Numbered from the stretch's first letter, positions 18,295 to 27,781 are shown. The stretch: 64,000 bases of DNA from Verrucomicrobiales bacterium (GCA_029212615.1 JARGPJ010000006.1:248375-312374); one strand, 5' to 3'. Translations and numbers: made by a program. The notes: generated by a model not told the origin, from the letters alone.

Positions 18295-19632
18295 TTCACC
18301 GACGAGTTTCTTTAAATCCCAGCCTTCGCGATATTCACGAGTGAGGTAGCGGTTCGCCTCATCGTTGTTAGTGATTTTCATTTTTTCAGCATCCCACTTC
18401 AGGGTTTCCTTCGGAAAGCGTACCGCAATGTTGGCGAGAAGAATCACTTCAGTAAGTCGACCGCCGTACTGAAAATCATCCGAAGGCTGCTCTTCGAGAA
18501 TGCAGCCATCGATCCATCCATGATAGTGATCGAGGTCTTCAGCCATCTCAAAATCCTGCGTCACCTTTCCGCCGTCACGAAAGATTTTCGGAGTGGCAAC
18601 ATGAGGAACCAGCAAGGTGCCTGTTTCCCCGATTAAGAAAGAACCACTACTGGGAAGCTGCTCACGCGAGGGAATGTGCGAACCCTTCCTGGAAGGGGCA
18701 AGGGAACCGTCGCTCCAGGTTATGCGGAGACGATCTTCAGCCGTGTATTCCGTACCCGGAACCGTGAAGTGGTACATTGTCTGCGCCGGCCATACTTCAT
18801 CATTCATTCCTGAATGTGTCGCGAAAAATTCATCCGCCGGACCAGTGATATCCAAGGCCGTAAAGACAGGATCAAAAATATGGCAACCGATGTCTCCAAT
18901 GGCACCGCTCCCGAAATCCTGCCAGTCCCGCCACCCCCACGGGTGATAGCAGCGGTGTTCACCACTGTATGGACGCATCGGTGCAACCCCGATCCAACTG
19001 TCCCAATTGAGCGACTCCGGAACCGGATCAACCCTCGTCGGGCGGTTGAGAAATCCGCTCCGCCCGTGCCCTGTGTTGCGAACCCAACTTTGAACCTCCT
19101 TCACCTTGCCGATCGCGCCTGACTGCACCAACTGAACTGCCGTGCGATAAAACATGTGCGAGTGAATCTGATTTCCAAGCCGGGTGATCACGCCGGCTTC
19201 TTCCGCCACCCGCATCATCTCCCGATTCTCCCAGACATTGTGAGTCATCGGCTTCTGGCAATAGACATGCTTACCCAGCTTCATTGCGCTGATCGCGCAG
19301 TAGGCATGCATATGATCCGGTGTTGAAACAGTGACGGCATCTATCTCGTCCCCCTTCTCGGAGAACATCTCGCGAAAATCCTGATAGATTGGTGTCTCCG
19401 GGCTGAGCTTTTTCACATTTAAAGTGCGCTCAGTATCAACATCACAAAAAGCGACATACTGCTGATATCCATGAGACGACATCGCTTTGATATCGCTAAA
19501 GCCTTTCCCGTCAGATCCGATTGAGGCGAGCTGCAATTTCGAATTGAGATTCTGCCCTCGAACGATTGCCGGTGCTGCCACGATAGCAGAGGCGGAAGCC
19601 GCCCCCTGAAGAAAACGTCGTCTTGTCGTCAT
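18283..19632 (-). CDS. Gfo/Idh/MocA-family oxidoreductase, Tat-exported
   Basis: 449 residues. It starts with a twin-arginine signal (TTRRRFLQGAASASAIVAAPAIVRG), so it is folded with NAD(P) and then exported. The Rossmann part has LQLASIGSDGKGFSDI, AFCDVD and VSTPDHMHAYCAISAMKLGKHVYCQKPMTHN, which contains the family's E/Q-K-P motif. The C-terminal half is the substrate-binding alpha/beta domain. Tat-linked members of this family are abundant in Verrucomicrobiota and Planctomycetota, where they act on sugars or glycans. Its neighbour is a sulfatase on the same strand, which fits sulfated-glycan use. Confidence 0.9.
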   Translation of the reverse strand: MTTRRRFLQGAASASAIVAAPAIVRGQNLNSKLQLASIGSDGKGFSDIKAMSSHGYQQYVAFCDVDTERTLNVKKLSPETPIYQDFREMFSEKGDEIDAVTVSTPDHMHAYCAISAMKLGKHVYCQKPMTHNVWENREMMRVAEEAGVITRLGNQIHSHMFYRTAVQLVQSGAIGKVKEVQSWVRNTGHGRSGFLNRPTRVDPVPESLNWDSWIGVAPMRPYSGEHRCYHPWGWRDWQDFGSGAIGDIGCHIFDPVFTALDITGPADEFFATHSGMNDEVWPAQTMYHFTVPGTEYTAEDRLRITWSDGSLAPSRKGSHIPSREQLPSSGSFLIGETGTLLVPHVATPKIFRDGGKVTQDFEMAEDLDHYHGWIDGCILEEQPSDDFQYGGRLTEVILLANIAVRFPKETLKWDAEKMKITNNDEANRYLTREYREGWDLKKLVGESPG

Positions 19633-19691
19633 CCACTCAGGACAACGAATCCACCCCCCGGGGTCGAGCCGTATTCAGGCGCAACTGCGTC

Positions 19692-21185
19692 TCACTCAAG
19701 CTCTCCTTCAGGCAATTCATACTGACGCCTGAGACGATCCAGTTCTGCTTTTAAACCCTTTTGAATCGCTTCGAGCGCGGGATCACCGTATCGGCTTTCC
19801 AGTTCGAGTGGATCAGCCTGCACGTCAAACAGCTCCCATTCATCAATCTCCTTCTCAGGAAACCTGATCAACTTATAACGGCCATCCGTCACACCGAAGT
19901 GCAGCGGCACCCCGTGCCCACCGGACTCGTAGTAATGATAGTAGTGGCTGGTTCTCCAGTCTTCCGGCGTTTTCCCTTTGAAAACCGGCACAAGCGACGC
20001 GCCCTGAAGATCCTCAGGAATCTCAGCGGAAACCGCCTCTAGAAAAGTCGGCGCAAAATCCAGATTCGAGACAAGGTCAGTTTCATTCACCGTCCCCTCA
20101 GCAACAACACCCGGCCAGCGAACGAGCAGAGGCGTGCGGAAACTTTCCTCATACATCCAGCGCTTGTCGAACCAGCCATGCTCCCCGAGATAGAACCCCT
20201 GATCGGAGCTGTAGATAACAATCGTATTCTCAGTGAGGCCATTGTCATCCAGATACCCTAAGAGTCGCCCCACACTTTCATCGACGGCTTTGACACATCG
20301 AAGGTAGTTCTTAATGTATCTTTGATAGTGCCAGCGGGTGCGATCCTTCCCTTCAAGGCCTGAGGCGAGAAATGCTTCATTCTTCGGACGGAAAAATCCG
20401 TCGAACCTGGCAAACTGCTCAGGGGTAAATTTACTCGAGTACTCCAGCATGAGCCGCCCCTCGCCCATGTGATCAGCGATTCCCATTTCGTGCAGGGAAG
20501 CCGCCTTGCTACGGCCGGAATAATCATCAAAAAGTGTCGGCGGCTCCGGCACTTCAACGCCTTCAAGAAATTCGAAATGACGAAAAGCCGGCTCCCATTT
20601 TCCGTGGGGCGCTTTGTGCTGACTCATCAGAAAAAACGGTTTTTCAGGGTCACGCTGCTCAAGCCAATTCAAACTCTGATCGGTAATGATATCCGTCGTA
20701 TAACCTTCGTGACTCACCATTTTTCCGTTCGAGTTGAGCCGGGGGTTATAATATTGCCCCTGTCCCTTCAGCACCTCGAAATGGTCAAATCCAGTCGGCT
20801 CCGACTTCAGGTGCCATTTCCCGACAATGGCCGTTTGATACCCCTCCGCCCCGAGGAGCTTCGGCACCGTTTGCTGCGAACCGTCGAAAGTATCACGGTT
20901 GTTCCGGAAGCCATTGAGGTGAGAATACTTTCCCGTGAGAACGACAGCCCGCGAAGGACCGCAAATGGAGTTCGTCACATAGCATTTCCGGAAAAGCATG
21001 CCCTCCTTCGCGATGCGATCAATATTAGGAGTAGGAGCCAGTCCGGCAAGAGGACCTCCATAGGCGCTGATCGCCTGAGTGGCATGATCATCACAAAAAA
21101 TGAAGAGAATATTAGGGCGCTCCGCACCGCTCGCGAGTGGAGCGATTCCCCAAATAAAAAGAACAATAAACGTCAGACGATGCAT
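19692..21185 (-). CDS. Sulfatase (formylglycine-dependent), exported
   Basis: About 497 residues from the ATG at 21185, which gives a signal peptide (MHRLTFIVLFIWGIAPLASG); the frame is open to 21224. The metal site is NILFIFCDDH. The nucleophile motif is CGPSR (in SICGPSRAVVLTGK), whose Cys must be converted to formylglycine. GKWHL and the C-terminal DUF4976-type region (GRYKLIRFP, WELFDVQADPLE) complete a type I sulfatase. It resembles iduronate/N-sulfoglucosamine sulfatases, but substrate is not assignable. No active formylglycine-generating enzyme is seen in this window. Confidence 0.93.
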   Translation of the reverse strand: MHRLTFIVLFIWGIAPLASGAERPNILFIFCDDHATQAISAYGGPLAGLAPTPNIDRIAKEGMLFRKCYVTNSICGPSRAVVLTGKYSHLNGFRNNRDTFDGSQQTVPKLLGAEGYQTAIVGKWHLKSEPTGFDHFEVLKGQGQYYNPRLNSNGKMVSHEGYTTDIITDQSLNWLEQRDPEKPFFLMSQHKAPHGKWEPAFRHFEFLEGVEVPEPPTLFDDYSGRSKAASLHEMGIADHMGEGRLMLEYSSKFTPEQFARFDGFFRPKNEAFLASGLEGKDRTRWHYQRYIKNYLRCVKAVDESVGRLLGYLDDNGLTENTIVIYSSDQGFYLGEHGWFDKRWMYEESFRTPLLVRWPGVVAEGTVNETDLVSNLDFAPTFLEAVSAEIPEDLQGASLVPVFKGKTPEDWRTSHYYHYYESGGHGVPLHFGVTDGRYKLIRFPEKEIDEWELFDVQADPLELESRYGDPALEAIQKGLKAELDRLRRQYELPEGELE

Positions 21186-21244
21186 ACAGACCGATACATG
21201 ATGACGCATCGACTTCGCAAGCAAAGCCGACTAACTTCATCGCG

Positions 21245-22144
21245 ATGAAATCCCCCGTTTTCTCCATTCAACCCTCCTGGGTCATCGGCCTGACCCTGTT
21301 CGCCCTTTCCCTCTCAGCTCAGGAGAGAAAGCAGAAGCCGGCAAACCCGCTTCCGGGAACAGCTGTGAAGAGGGACATCCACTATGCCACTCATGATGAC
21401 GTTGAGTTGAAACTCGACCTCTACCGTCCCCAACCTCTTCCTGAAGCGCCTCTTCCCGTTGTCCTCTGGATCCATGGCGGAGGTTGGCTCAACGGAAGCA
21501 AAGACAAATGCCGGGCAGATTTTCTCGCTCAGAAAGGATTCGCTGTCGTCAGTGTCGGCTACCGGCTAACCGATGTAGCCCGGTGGCCGGGCCAGATCGA
21601 CGACTGCTCAGCCGCAGTCAAATGGGTGAGAGACCACGCCGAAGCCTTCCAATTAGATCCTGACGCTGTCGGGGCATGGGGAAGTTCAGCCGGAGGGCAT
21701 CTCGTCGCACTCATGGGAACACGCCCGACAAGCGATGACACCACCATCAAATTACAGGCAGTATGCGACTGGTTCGGACCGACCGATCTTCTCACGATGC
21801 CTCCCAACGTCGTTAGTGAAACACGGACCTACGAGCAGGTGAGTCAATCAAACGGCGCGAAACTACTCGGCTCCCCGGTTCCGGAAGCACGCGATCTCGC
21901 GAAGGATGCGAGCGCACTCTATCATGTCTCCAGCGATGATTCTCCCTTCCTTATTATGCATGGCAGCGAGGACCCCGGCGTTCCGCTTGTCCAGAGCGCC
22001 CGGTTTCATGAGGCCCTCAAAGCCGCCGGTGTCGACTCATCATTCGTCATTATCGAAGGTGCCGCGCATGGCGGCAGGGAATTCAGAACTGAGGAAGTAA
22101 AGAGTCAGGTGATCAATTTCTTCAACGAACACTTGAAGCCGTAA
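21245..22144 (+). CDS. Exported alpha/beta hydrolase (carboxylesterase/BD-FAE-like)
   Basis: 299 residues with an N-terminal signal peptide (to about residue 26). Core motifs are the oxyanion-hole HGGGW, the nucleophile GSSAGG, an acid in the HGSEDPGVP segment, and the catalytic His in EGAAHGG. This is the layout of hormone-sensitive-lipase/feruloyl-esterase-like hydrolases of Verrucomicrobiota and Planctomycetota, which deacylate polysaccharides or small esters. Divergent from the sulfatase with about 60 bases between starts, so both probably belong to one glycan-degradation locus. Confidence 0.88.
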   Translation: MKSPVFSIQPSWVIGLTLFALSLSAQERKQKPANPLPGTAVKRDIHYATHDDVELKLDLYRPQPLPEAPLPVVLWIHGGGWLNGSKDKCRADFLAQKGFAVVSVGYRLTDVARWPGQIDDCSAAVKWVRDHAEAFQLDPDAVGAWGSSAGGHLVALMGTRPTSDDTTIKLQAVCDWFGPTDLLTMPPNVVSETRTYEQVSQSNGAKLLGSPVPEARDLAKDASALYHVSSDDSPFLIMHGSEDPGVPLVQSARFHEALKAAGVDSSFVIIEGAAHGGREFRTEEVKSQVINFFNEHLKP

Positions 22145-22227
22145 GCTTTATTCGAAGAATCATGAATGCTTCTCAATTCTGATATTTTTATTCATTGCAA
22201 AAATACCCATTGTAGGCCGCGGCATCC

Positions 22228-22250
22228 ATGGTATTTTTCATAAATACCAT
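22228..22250. promoter_or_regulatory. 9-bp hairpin at the FkbM start site
   Basis: ATGGTATTT and AAATACCAT form a perfect inverted repeat with a 5-base loop. It contains the first candidate ATG (22228) and ends one base before the second (22252). A related AAATACCCAT lies at 22201. It may be an operator or an RNA hairpin that controls initiation. Confidence 0.5.
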
Positions 22251-23022
22251 CATGAGCATCCTTCCCATTTCAGGCGACCGCGTCTCTCTAAAGAGCCTGA
22301 TCCCTCTCCTTCCTCAAGGCCTTCAGCAGCGGCTTCGAGATGCCCATTATCTCTCAAAGCTCAAGTCGGCAAAAATCTCTGATGAAATTGATCTCGGCGT
22401 GATCGAACTCCTTGTTAATCCCGGCGATACAGTAATGGACATCGGAGCGAACTTTGGACTGTTCACCCGCTTCCTCTCCGAACGCGTCGGCGCCGACGGC
22501 AAAGTTTTCTCCTTCGAGCCAACGGAAACGATGTCACGAGTCCTGAACCACAATGTCACTTCGATGGACCTCAAGAACGTGGAGACATCCCGGTACGCCC
22601 TCTCTGACAAGAAAGGATCTGCGCAAATTAAAGTGCCACTCCACAACAACCACAGCCCGAACTATTACGAGGCATCACTGTGCTCCGTGGAGGAATCCGA
22701 AGCAGGTGAAATTGATACGATCGAAACAACAACCCTCGATGCATTCTGCGACGACGAGGCAATCAAGGACCTCGCCTTCATCAAAATTGATGTCGAAGGA
22801 CACGAGATCGCTGTCCTCAACGGGGCCCGCATCACGCTGGAGAGATTCCGTCCCACCATCCTTCTTGAAGTCAACGAGCCACTGGATGAGGAAGGGCACG
22901 GACGCGAAGTCCGCGATCTGACCGGATACCTCGGCTACAAGATCAACGTCTTCGAGAACGGCACAATTCGTAAGCGGGAAAGCGGAGAGTCCCTCGTGAA
23001 TTACGTTCTCACCCCGGCCTGA
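22228..23022 (+). CDS. FkbM-family SAM-dependent methyltransferase
   Basis: 264 residues (256 if the ATG at 22252 is used). The SAM-binding motif is TVMDIGANFGLFTRFLS, with FSFEPT after the second strand and FIKIDVEGHEIAVLNGA, the FkbM hallmark. LLEVNEP closes the core. FkbM enzymes O-methylate sugars, lipids or secondary metabolites; the acceptor here is unknown. The N-terminal nine residues (MVFFINTIM) are unlike the family and overlap a hairpin, so 22252 may be the true start. Confidence 0.88.
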   Translation: MVFFINTIMSILPISGDRVSLKSLIPLLPQGLQQRLRDAHYLSKLKSAKISDEIDLGVIELLVNPGDTVMDIGANFGLFTRFLSERVGADGKVFSFEPTETMSRVLNHNVTSMDLKNVETSRYALSDKKGSAQIKVPLHNNHSPNYYEASLCSVEESEAGEIDTIETTTLDAFCDDEAIKDLAFIKIDVEGHEIAVLNGARITLERFRPTILLEVNEPLDEEGHGREVRDLTGYLGYKINVFENGTIRKRESGESLVNYVLTPA

Positions 23023-23038
23023 TATTCCGGAGAGATAT

Positions 23039-23797
23039 TCAGTCGTTTGGAAACACCCACTCGAAGGAATCAGTGTGAGAGTAGATTTCCTCCCGTATCT
23101 GCCCGCAGAGCCCGTGCAAACCGGGAAACAAAGTACGACTGTCAAAACCCATCACCGCGAGTCGGCGGCGGATAAATTCTTTCTCGGCCGCCGGGATAAC
23201 AATCTTCGAAAGATGAAGGCGATCCGTTCCAAGCTCAAAGAATTCTTCAAAACTCTCCGGAGTGGCATCCTCTGAGGGAAGCGGGTGGGACAGATAGCAG
23301 GTCTTCTGATTTAACATCGCGGGAGTAGACCTTTGCGGCAAATAGACCCGGGGCCTTTCAGGGATCTGCTCGTAATCGTGGGTAATCACCAGGTCGGCGT
23401 CGCCGGGCAGAATCCTCCAGACCACACCGTCATCATCACAATTCGGAGCCGTCGCAAAATACAAGGCTACGAGAGCATTTTCAGACCATGTTGAAAAACG
23501 CGTCGGAAGCCCATAGTGCTCCGCGACCGACATCCACTCCAGCTCCGTGGTGGGCTCATATCCGACCTCGCCACGACCCTTCTGTTTCAGAGAAAGGAGG
23601 AGAGCCCCTTCCAGCTCCGCCCATGATTTGAATTGAGTTTTCGCCACTTCCTCTCGAAACAGAGTCGGGAGCAAAGTCCATCCTTCAGAAGCCTGGCCTC
23701 GATAAATCGGATTCCGCTGAAATCCCAGTCGGGGCACCATTTCATTGAGAAACCCTTCGATGCTTTCTACAAAAATATTCTCAATCTCTCTCATCAC
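23039..23797 (-). CDS. FRG-domain protein
   Basis: 252 residues. The FRG-type signature is YRGQ (residues 32-35, in PIYRGQASEGWTLLPTLFR). The second conserved block is EHYGLPTRFSTWSENALVALYFA (about 93-115). No signal peptide or membrane helix. The biochemical role of FRG domains is not settled; many occur near phage-defence or mobile genes. Its 3' end lies 17 bases from the convergent FkbM gene. Its 5' end faces the small gene at 23972 across an AT-rich 174-base spacer. Confidence 0.85.
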   Translation of the reverse strand: MMREIENIFVESIEGFLNEMVPRLGFQRNPIYRGQASEGWTLLPTLFREEVAKTQFKSWAELEGALLLSLKQKGRGEVGYEPTTELEWMSVAEHYGLPTRFSTWSENALVALYFATAPNCDDDGVVWRILPGDADLVITHDYEQIPERPRVYLPQRSTPAMLNQKTCYLSHPLPSEDATPESFEEFFELGTDRLHLSKIVIPAAEKEFIRRRLAVMGFDSRTLFPGLHGLCGQIREEIYSHTDSFEWVFPND

Positions 23798-23971
23798 ACT
23801 TAATTTTTCGACCTAATTTGTAATATTTTGAGCTAATCGGATGACAAGTTTACAAAATAATGGATATTAACCCAGAAGTTCTTCGCTCACACGATTTTAT
23901 TCTCATTTCTGATACAGTTTCGCAACAAGAATTTGCATTATTTTTCATTTTTTAACTTTCCTTGAGACAAA

Positions 23972-24445
23972 ATGAGTAAAATTGAACTGAAAGATCTTGT
24001 CTCCCTTATTCCGGGCCTTGAACTGAACGAGCTGCGAGCTCTTGAAATGTCAGTCAAAGTGGCGATTGATATTCGTACACAGGGACAACTCTCGACCGAG
24101 ACCTCACTTCCCCCCCGTGCCGCCGACGAAGGACCGGGATTAAATGACCAGGCCCTCGCGATTCTTGAAGGAGTCGATACCTTTGAGCTTTCTCTCGCCG
24201 ACCAGGCGCTCCTCGGAGCGCTCGTTCTCAGCGAAGGATACCACCAGGACGTCTTTTCCAGTCGCGATGTGAACGACATCATCGAAGAGTGCGGTCGCCC
24301 GCGTATTGCCCATATCACCTCGGCGATTTCCGGCCTCACAGATCGGGCCTACCTGACCGGCTCCACGAAAGCTCTATCGATGTCAAAAGAAGGTCGGGCG
24401 AAAGCCCGCGGCCTCATCGGCATGGTCCGTCGAAAAGCGGCTTAA
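23972..24445 (+). CDS. Small hypothetical protein, possible winged helix
   Basis: 157 residues, cytoplasmic. The N-terminal helix pair (LKDLVSLIPGLELNELRALEMSVKVAIDIR) is followed by a Pro/Asp linker. The C-terminal part (about 75-157) has the pattern of a winged helix: DVNDIIEECGRPRIAHITSAISGLTDRAYLT, then LSMSKEGRAKARG as wing and final helix. DNA binding is plausible but not shown. Upstream is an unusually AT-rich spacer shared with the FRG gene. The stop overlaps the end of the convergent LysR gene by four bases. Confidence 0.65.
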   Translation: MSKIELKDLVSLIPGLELNELRALEMSVKVAIDIRTQGQLSTETSLPPRAADEGPGLNDQALAILEGVDTFELSLADQALLGALVLSEGYHQDVFSSRDVNDIIEECGRPRIAHITSAISGLTDRAYLTGSTKALSMSKEGRAKARGLIGMVRRKAA

Positions 24446-25338
24446 CGCTTCTTCGTTTTACCCAGCAGCTGAATAAACAATTCGGCCGTCGCACTGATCC
24501 GGTCACGGTGAGCCACCGCATGAGTCATCTTAAGGCGCTTTCTCCTCGCACCGAGAAGAGGAACCCCGTTCCCGGTAATCCGGTTCAATGACTCCGGCAG
24601 AATCGCAATGCCGGAACCCGCCACCGTCATCGCTGCAACGGCTTGAGCCCTTCGTGCCTCCTGAACAATACGCGGCCGAAAGCCCTCTTCGAGGCAAAGC
24701 TCTCTCAGATAAGCCGCGTAGGCCGGTGCCGCATCAGAAGAAATCATCACGAAAGGTTCACCCTTCAAGTCCTTGATACGGGCGCCCCCCTTCGCTCCGA
24801 GCGGATGCCGCGGCGGGAGATAAACGCTAAGCGGCTCCTCCATCCAGTTTGTACAGCGAATCCCGTCAGGAATCCGCTGCGGAGTGATCCCAATGAAACC
24901 GATCTCCAGCTCACCATTCACCAGAGCCTCGAATTGATCAGCCGGCAATCGGTCATGTAGATTCAATTGAATATCGGCATGCCCCCTCCTGAAATCAGCG
25001 AAGACCCGCACCAGCTCAGGTGACAGAACAGCACTAACAAAACCAATATCAAGCCTCCCGGTTTCCCCGGCACCAGCCCGGCGCGCAGCTTCCCCGGCCC
25101 GGCGGATCTGCAAAAGAATCTCCTTTGCTTCACCTCTGAAGGCCTCACCGGGAGAAGTCAGAAGGACCCGACGATTCGTCCGCTCAAACAATTGCACTCC
25201 CAGCTTCTCCTCCAAACTCCGGATATGTCTCGAGAGTGGGGGTTGCGCAAGATGAAGACGCTCCGCTGCTCTGGTAAATGAGAGTTCTTCTGAAACGGCG
25301 AGAAAGCATTCCAGTTCGCGGAAGGAAAATTCATTCAT
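24442..25338 (-). CDS. LysR-family transcriptional regulator
   Basis: 298 residues. The N-terminal winged helix-turn-helix is typical: [43 protein letters not shown]. An inducer-binding domain of about 200 residues follows. It is divergent from ilvD with 70 bases between starts, and a T-N11-A palindrome (ATACT-N11-AGTAT) lies in that gap. This is the classic arrangement of a LysR regulator of a divergent biosynthetic gene, as with IlvY-ilvC, so it probably controls ilvD in response to a branched-chain pathway intermediate. The ligand is inferred only. Confidence 0.92.
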   Translation of the reverse strand: MNEFSFRELECFLAVSEELSFTRAAERLHLAQPPLSRHIRSLEEKLGVQLFERTNRRVLLTSPGEAFRGEAKEILLQIRRAGEAARRAGAGETGRLDIGFVSAVLSPELVRVFADFRRGHADIQLNLHDRLPADQFEALVNGELEIGFIGITPQRIPDGIRCTNWMEEPLSVYLPPRHPLGAKGGARIKDLKGEPFVMISSDAAPAYAAYLRELCLEEGFRPRIVQEARRAQAVAAMTVAGSGIAILPESLNRITGNGVPLLGARRKRLKMTHAVAHRDRISATAELFIQLLGKTKKR

Positions 25339-25346
25339 ATCAAAAA

Positions 25347-25373
25347 AGTATCATACTCGATTTGAATTAGTAT
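25347..25373. promoter_or_regulatory. LysR-type operator between LysR gene and ilvD
   Basis: ATACT (25353-25357), 11 bases, AGTAT (25369-25373) is a perfect T-N11-A LysR box. An extra AGTAT at 25347-25351 forms a second palindrome, AGTAT-C-ATACT, with the left half. It starts 9 bases upstream of the LysR start codon and about 36 bases before the ilvD ATG. Confidence 0.75.
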
Positions 25374-25408
25374 TTCCATCATCCAATAAATCCTGCCATC
25401 TTTTAACC

Positions 25409-27115
25409 ATGGCTAAGAAACCCACTGTGATCCCCGCTCATCGACAATTCTCATCCCCCATGCTCGACGGCCCTGACCGCGCTCCGAGCCGGGCGATGCT
25501 ACACCCTGTCGGATTCACCAACGAAGACTTTCAAAAATCCATCATCGGAGTGGCATCAACCTGGAGCATGGTGACACCCTGCAACATGCATATCGACAAA
25601 CTTGCCAAAGAGTCCGTCAAAGGTGCCGACGCCGCCGGAGGAAAAGGAGTCGAGTTTAATACGATCACCATCTCCGATGGTATCTCAATGGGAACAGAGG
25701 GAATGAAGTATTCTCTCGTGAGTCGCGAAGTGATCGCGGACTCAATCGAAACGGTCGTGGGATGCGAAGGCATGGATGGCGTCGTCGCGATCGGCGGGTG
25801 CGACAAGAATATGCCGGGCTGCATGATGGCGATCGCCCGCATGAACCGCCCCGGAATCTTTGTTTACGGTGGAACAATCAAGCCCGGCTGTTTCAAAGGT
25901 GAGGATGTCGATATCGTTTCTGTTTTTGAAGCAGTTGGAAAACATAGCGCCGGAAAAATTGATAATAAAGAACTCGAGGGCGTTACCGAGACCGCTATTC
26001 CCGGCCCCGGGTCCTGTGGCGGTATGTATACGGCCAACACCATGGGCAGTGCGATCGAAGCTCTCGGCATGAGCCTGCCGAACAGCTCCGCTCAGGCCGC
26101 TGTCAGTGACGAAAAGCTGATGGACTGTTTCGATGCCGGTGCCGCCGTCGTGAATCTCATCAACAAAAACATTCGTCCCCGCGACATCATGACGAAGAAA
26201 GCTTTCGAAAATGCGATCACCGTCGTGACTGCACTCGGAGGATCAACCAACGCCGTCCTTCACCTCCTCGCGATCGCAGACGCAGCCGGTGTAAAACTCT
26301 CTATTAATGACTTCACCCGTATCGGAAAACGTGTTCCCGTAATCGCTGATCTCAAACCCAGTGGCGCCAACGTCATGATGAAACTCGTTGAGATTGGAGG
26401 AACGCTTCCGCTGATGAAAATGCTGCTCAACGCCGGACTTCTCCATGGCGACGTCATGACCGTGACCGGCAAGACCATGAAGCAGAATCTTGCCAAGGTG
26501 AAATCTACCTACCCGAAGGGGCAGACCATTATCCGCAGCCTGAAAAATCCGATCAAACCGGAAGGTCATCTCGTCGTGCTTTACGGCAATCTCGCCCCTG
26601 AAGGAGCCGTGGCGAAAATTTCCGGTAAAGAGGGCCTCACCTTCACCGGTAAAGCCAAAGTGTATGACTCTGAAGAGAAAGCAATGACAGCGATCCTTGG
26701 TGGCAAAATCAAGAGCGGTGATGTCATTGTCATCCGCATGGAAGGTCCCAAAGGCGGCCCCGGGATGCGGGAGATGCTTGGACCCACCGGAGCAATCATG
26801 GGGGCAGGACTGGGCAAAGAAGTTGCCCTCATCACCGACGGTAGATTCTCAGGCGGGAGCCACGGTTTCGTGATCGGTCATGTCACCCCGGAAGCGTTTG
26901 TTGGCGGCCCCCTCGCTCTCGTGAAGAACGGAGATCAAATCTCGATCGATGCCGAGAGCCGGGAGATGACGCTTCACATCACGAAGAAGGAAATGGCTGA
27001 GCGGAAGAAAAAATGGAAACAACCGAAGCCACGCTACACCAAGGGCGTTCTCGCCAAGTATGCAAAGCTCGTGAACTCAGCCTCTCAAGGCGCCGTCACG
27101 GACAGCAATCTGTAA
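25409..27115 (+). CDS. ilvD: Dihydroxy-acid dehydratase
   Basis: Fe-S enzyme of valine, leucine and isoleucine synthesis that dehydrates dihydroxy-acids to 2-keto acids. 568 residues, full length. Cluster cysteines are Cys58 (TPCNMH), Cys131 ([10 protein letters not shown]) and Cys203 ([12 protein letters not shown]). The Lys after Cys131-Asp is the carbamylated Mg ligand seen in the family. The C-terminal barrel has the [19 protein letters not shown] signature. The spacing of cysteines matches the [2Fe-2S] type. Transcribed away from the LysR gene. Confidence 0.96.
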   Translation: MAKKPTVIPAHRQFSSPMLDGPDRAPSRAMLHPVGFTNEDFQKSIIGVASTWSMVTPCNMHIDKLAKESVKGADAAGGKGVEFNTITISDGISMGTEGMKYSLVSREVIADSIETVVGCEGMDGVVAIGGCDKNMPGCMMAIARMNRPGIFVYGGTIKPGCFKGEDVDIVSVFEAVGKHSAGKIDNKELEGVTETAIPGPGSCGGMYTANTMGSAIEALGMSLPNSSAQAAVSDEKLMDCFDAGAAVVNLINKNIRPRDIMTKKAFENAITVVTALGGSTNAVLHLLAIADAAGVKLSINDFTRIGKRVPVIADLKPSGANVMMKLVEIGGTLPLMKMLLNAGLLHGDVMTVTGKTMKQNLAKVKSTYPKGQTIIRSLKNPIKPEGHLVVLYGNLAPEGAVAKISGKEGLTFTGKAKVYDSEEKAMTAILGGKIKSGDVIVIRMEGPKGGPGMREMLGPTGAIMGAGLGKEVALITDGRFSGGSHGFVIGHVTPEAFVGGPLALVKNGDQISIDAESREMTLHITKKEMAERKKKWKQPKPRYTKGVLAKYAKLVNSASQGAVTDSNL

Positions 27116-27135
27116 GCCTTCAGGAAATGGCGGTC

Positions 27136-27567
27136 TCACCGGGTTACCAGGGAGATCGTCATTTCCACACCTTCTTCGCCGACAGCAAAAGAGCAGTCGT
27201 CGAATTCAGGCTTCCCCCGGGGAATCTCCGGGATCACCGAAAAAGCGAGCGGTTCTTTCGGCATACCGACGAAAGACTTATCGAGCTTACCATTCCCGTT
27301 CAGATCTTGAACGACTGAAACAGCATAGGTTCCCGGTTTCACATTCGGAATCTCTACGACAAGATCATCGGTCGATACCACTTTCACCTTTGGAGAAACC
27401 GCCATCGGACTTTTCGTGAAGGACTTTTCTGAATCGAAAAGCCCCACGAGGAGATTCCCCTTCACCCCGGGGATATTACTCACCGTTATTCTGAGAGTAA
27501 CCCCCGCCTCATCAGCGATAAGCAGACACGGGAGCGCCAGGACAAACAGGGCGGAAATTACTTTCAT
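27136..27567 (-). CDS. Exported DUF2141 protein
   Basis: About 143 residues from the ATG at 27567, which starts a signal peptide (MKVISALFVLALPCLLIADE); earlier in-frame starts reach 27627. The mature part fits DUF2141. It has the strand LRITVSNIPGVKGNLLVGLFDSEKSF, then VPNVKPGTYAVSVVQDLNGNGKLD, where Asp-x-Asn-x-Asn-x-x-x-Asp resembles a calcium-binding loop, then FVGMPKEPLAFS. The family is periplasmic or outer-membrane associated, of unknown role. Convergent with ilvD, 20 bases apart. Confidence 0.85.
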   Translation of the reverse strand: MKVISALFVLALPCLLIADEAGVTLRITVSNIPGVKGNLLVGLFDSEKSFTKSPMAVSPKVKVVSTDDLVVEIPNVKPGTYAVSVVQDLNGNGKLDKSFVGMPKEPLAFSVIPEIPRGKPEFDDCSFAVGEEGVEMTISLVTR

Positions 27568-27633
27568 AGGAGAACGATAAAGAGGAATCAGCTCCCGCAT
27601 TCTATCTGAAGTTCCCCTCTTACTCAATCAACT

Positions 27634-27666
27634 AAAACCCGGGCAAAATTCACGAACCCGGGTTTT
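27634..27666. terminator. Terminator-like hairpin in a divergent intergenic region
   Basis: A perfect 10-bp stem, AAAACCCGGG / CCCGGGTTTT, with a 13-base loop and T runs on either strand. It is placed upstream of both flanking genes rather than after a gene. It could insulate the two promoters or act as a leader attenuator. Confidence 0.6.
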
Positions 27667-27781
27667 CTGAATAGCCCTGATAGAAAAGAGGATCCCTGCT
27701 CCCATCCTCAGACGTGCCCGCTTCAATTTCAAATCGTTACTTGAACGAAAAACGCGCCTGAGGTACACCCTGTCGTCAGCC

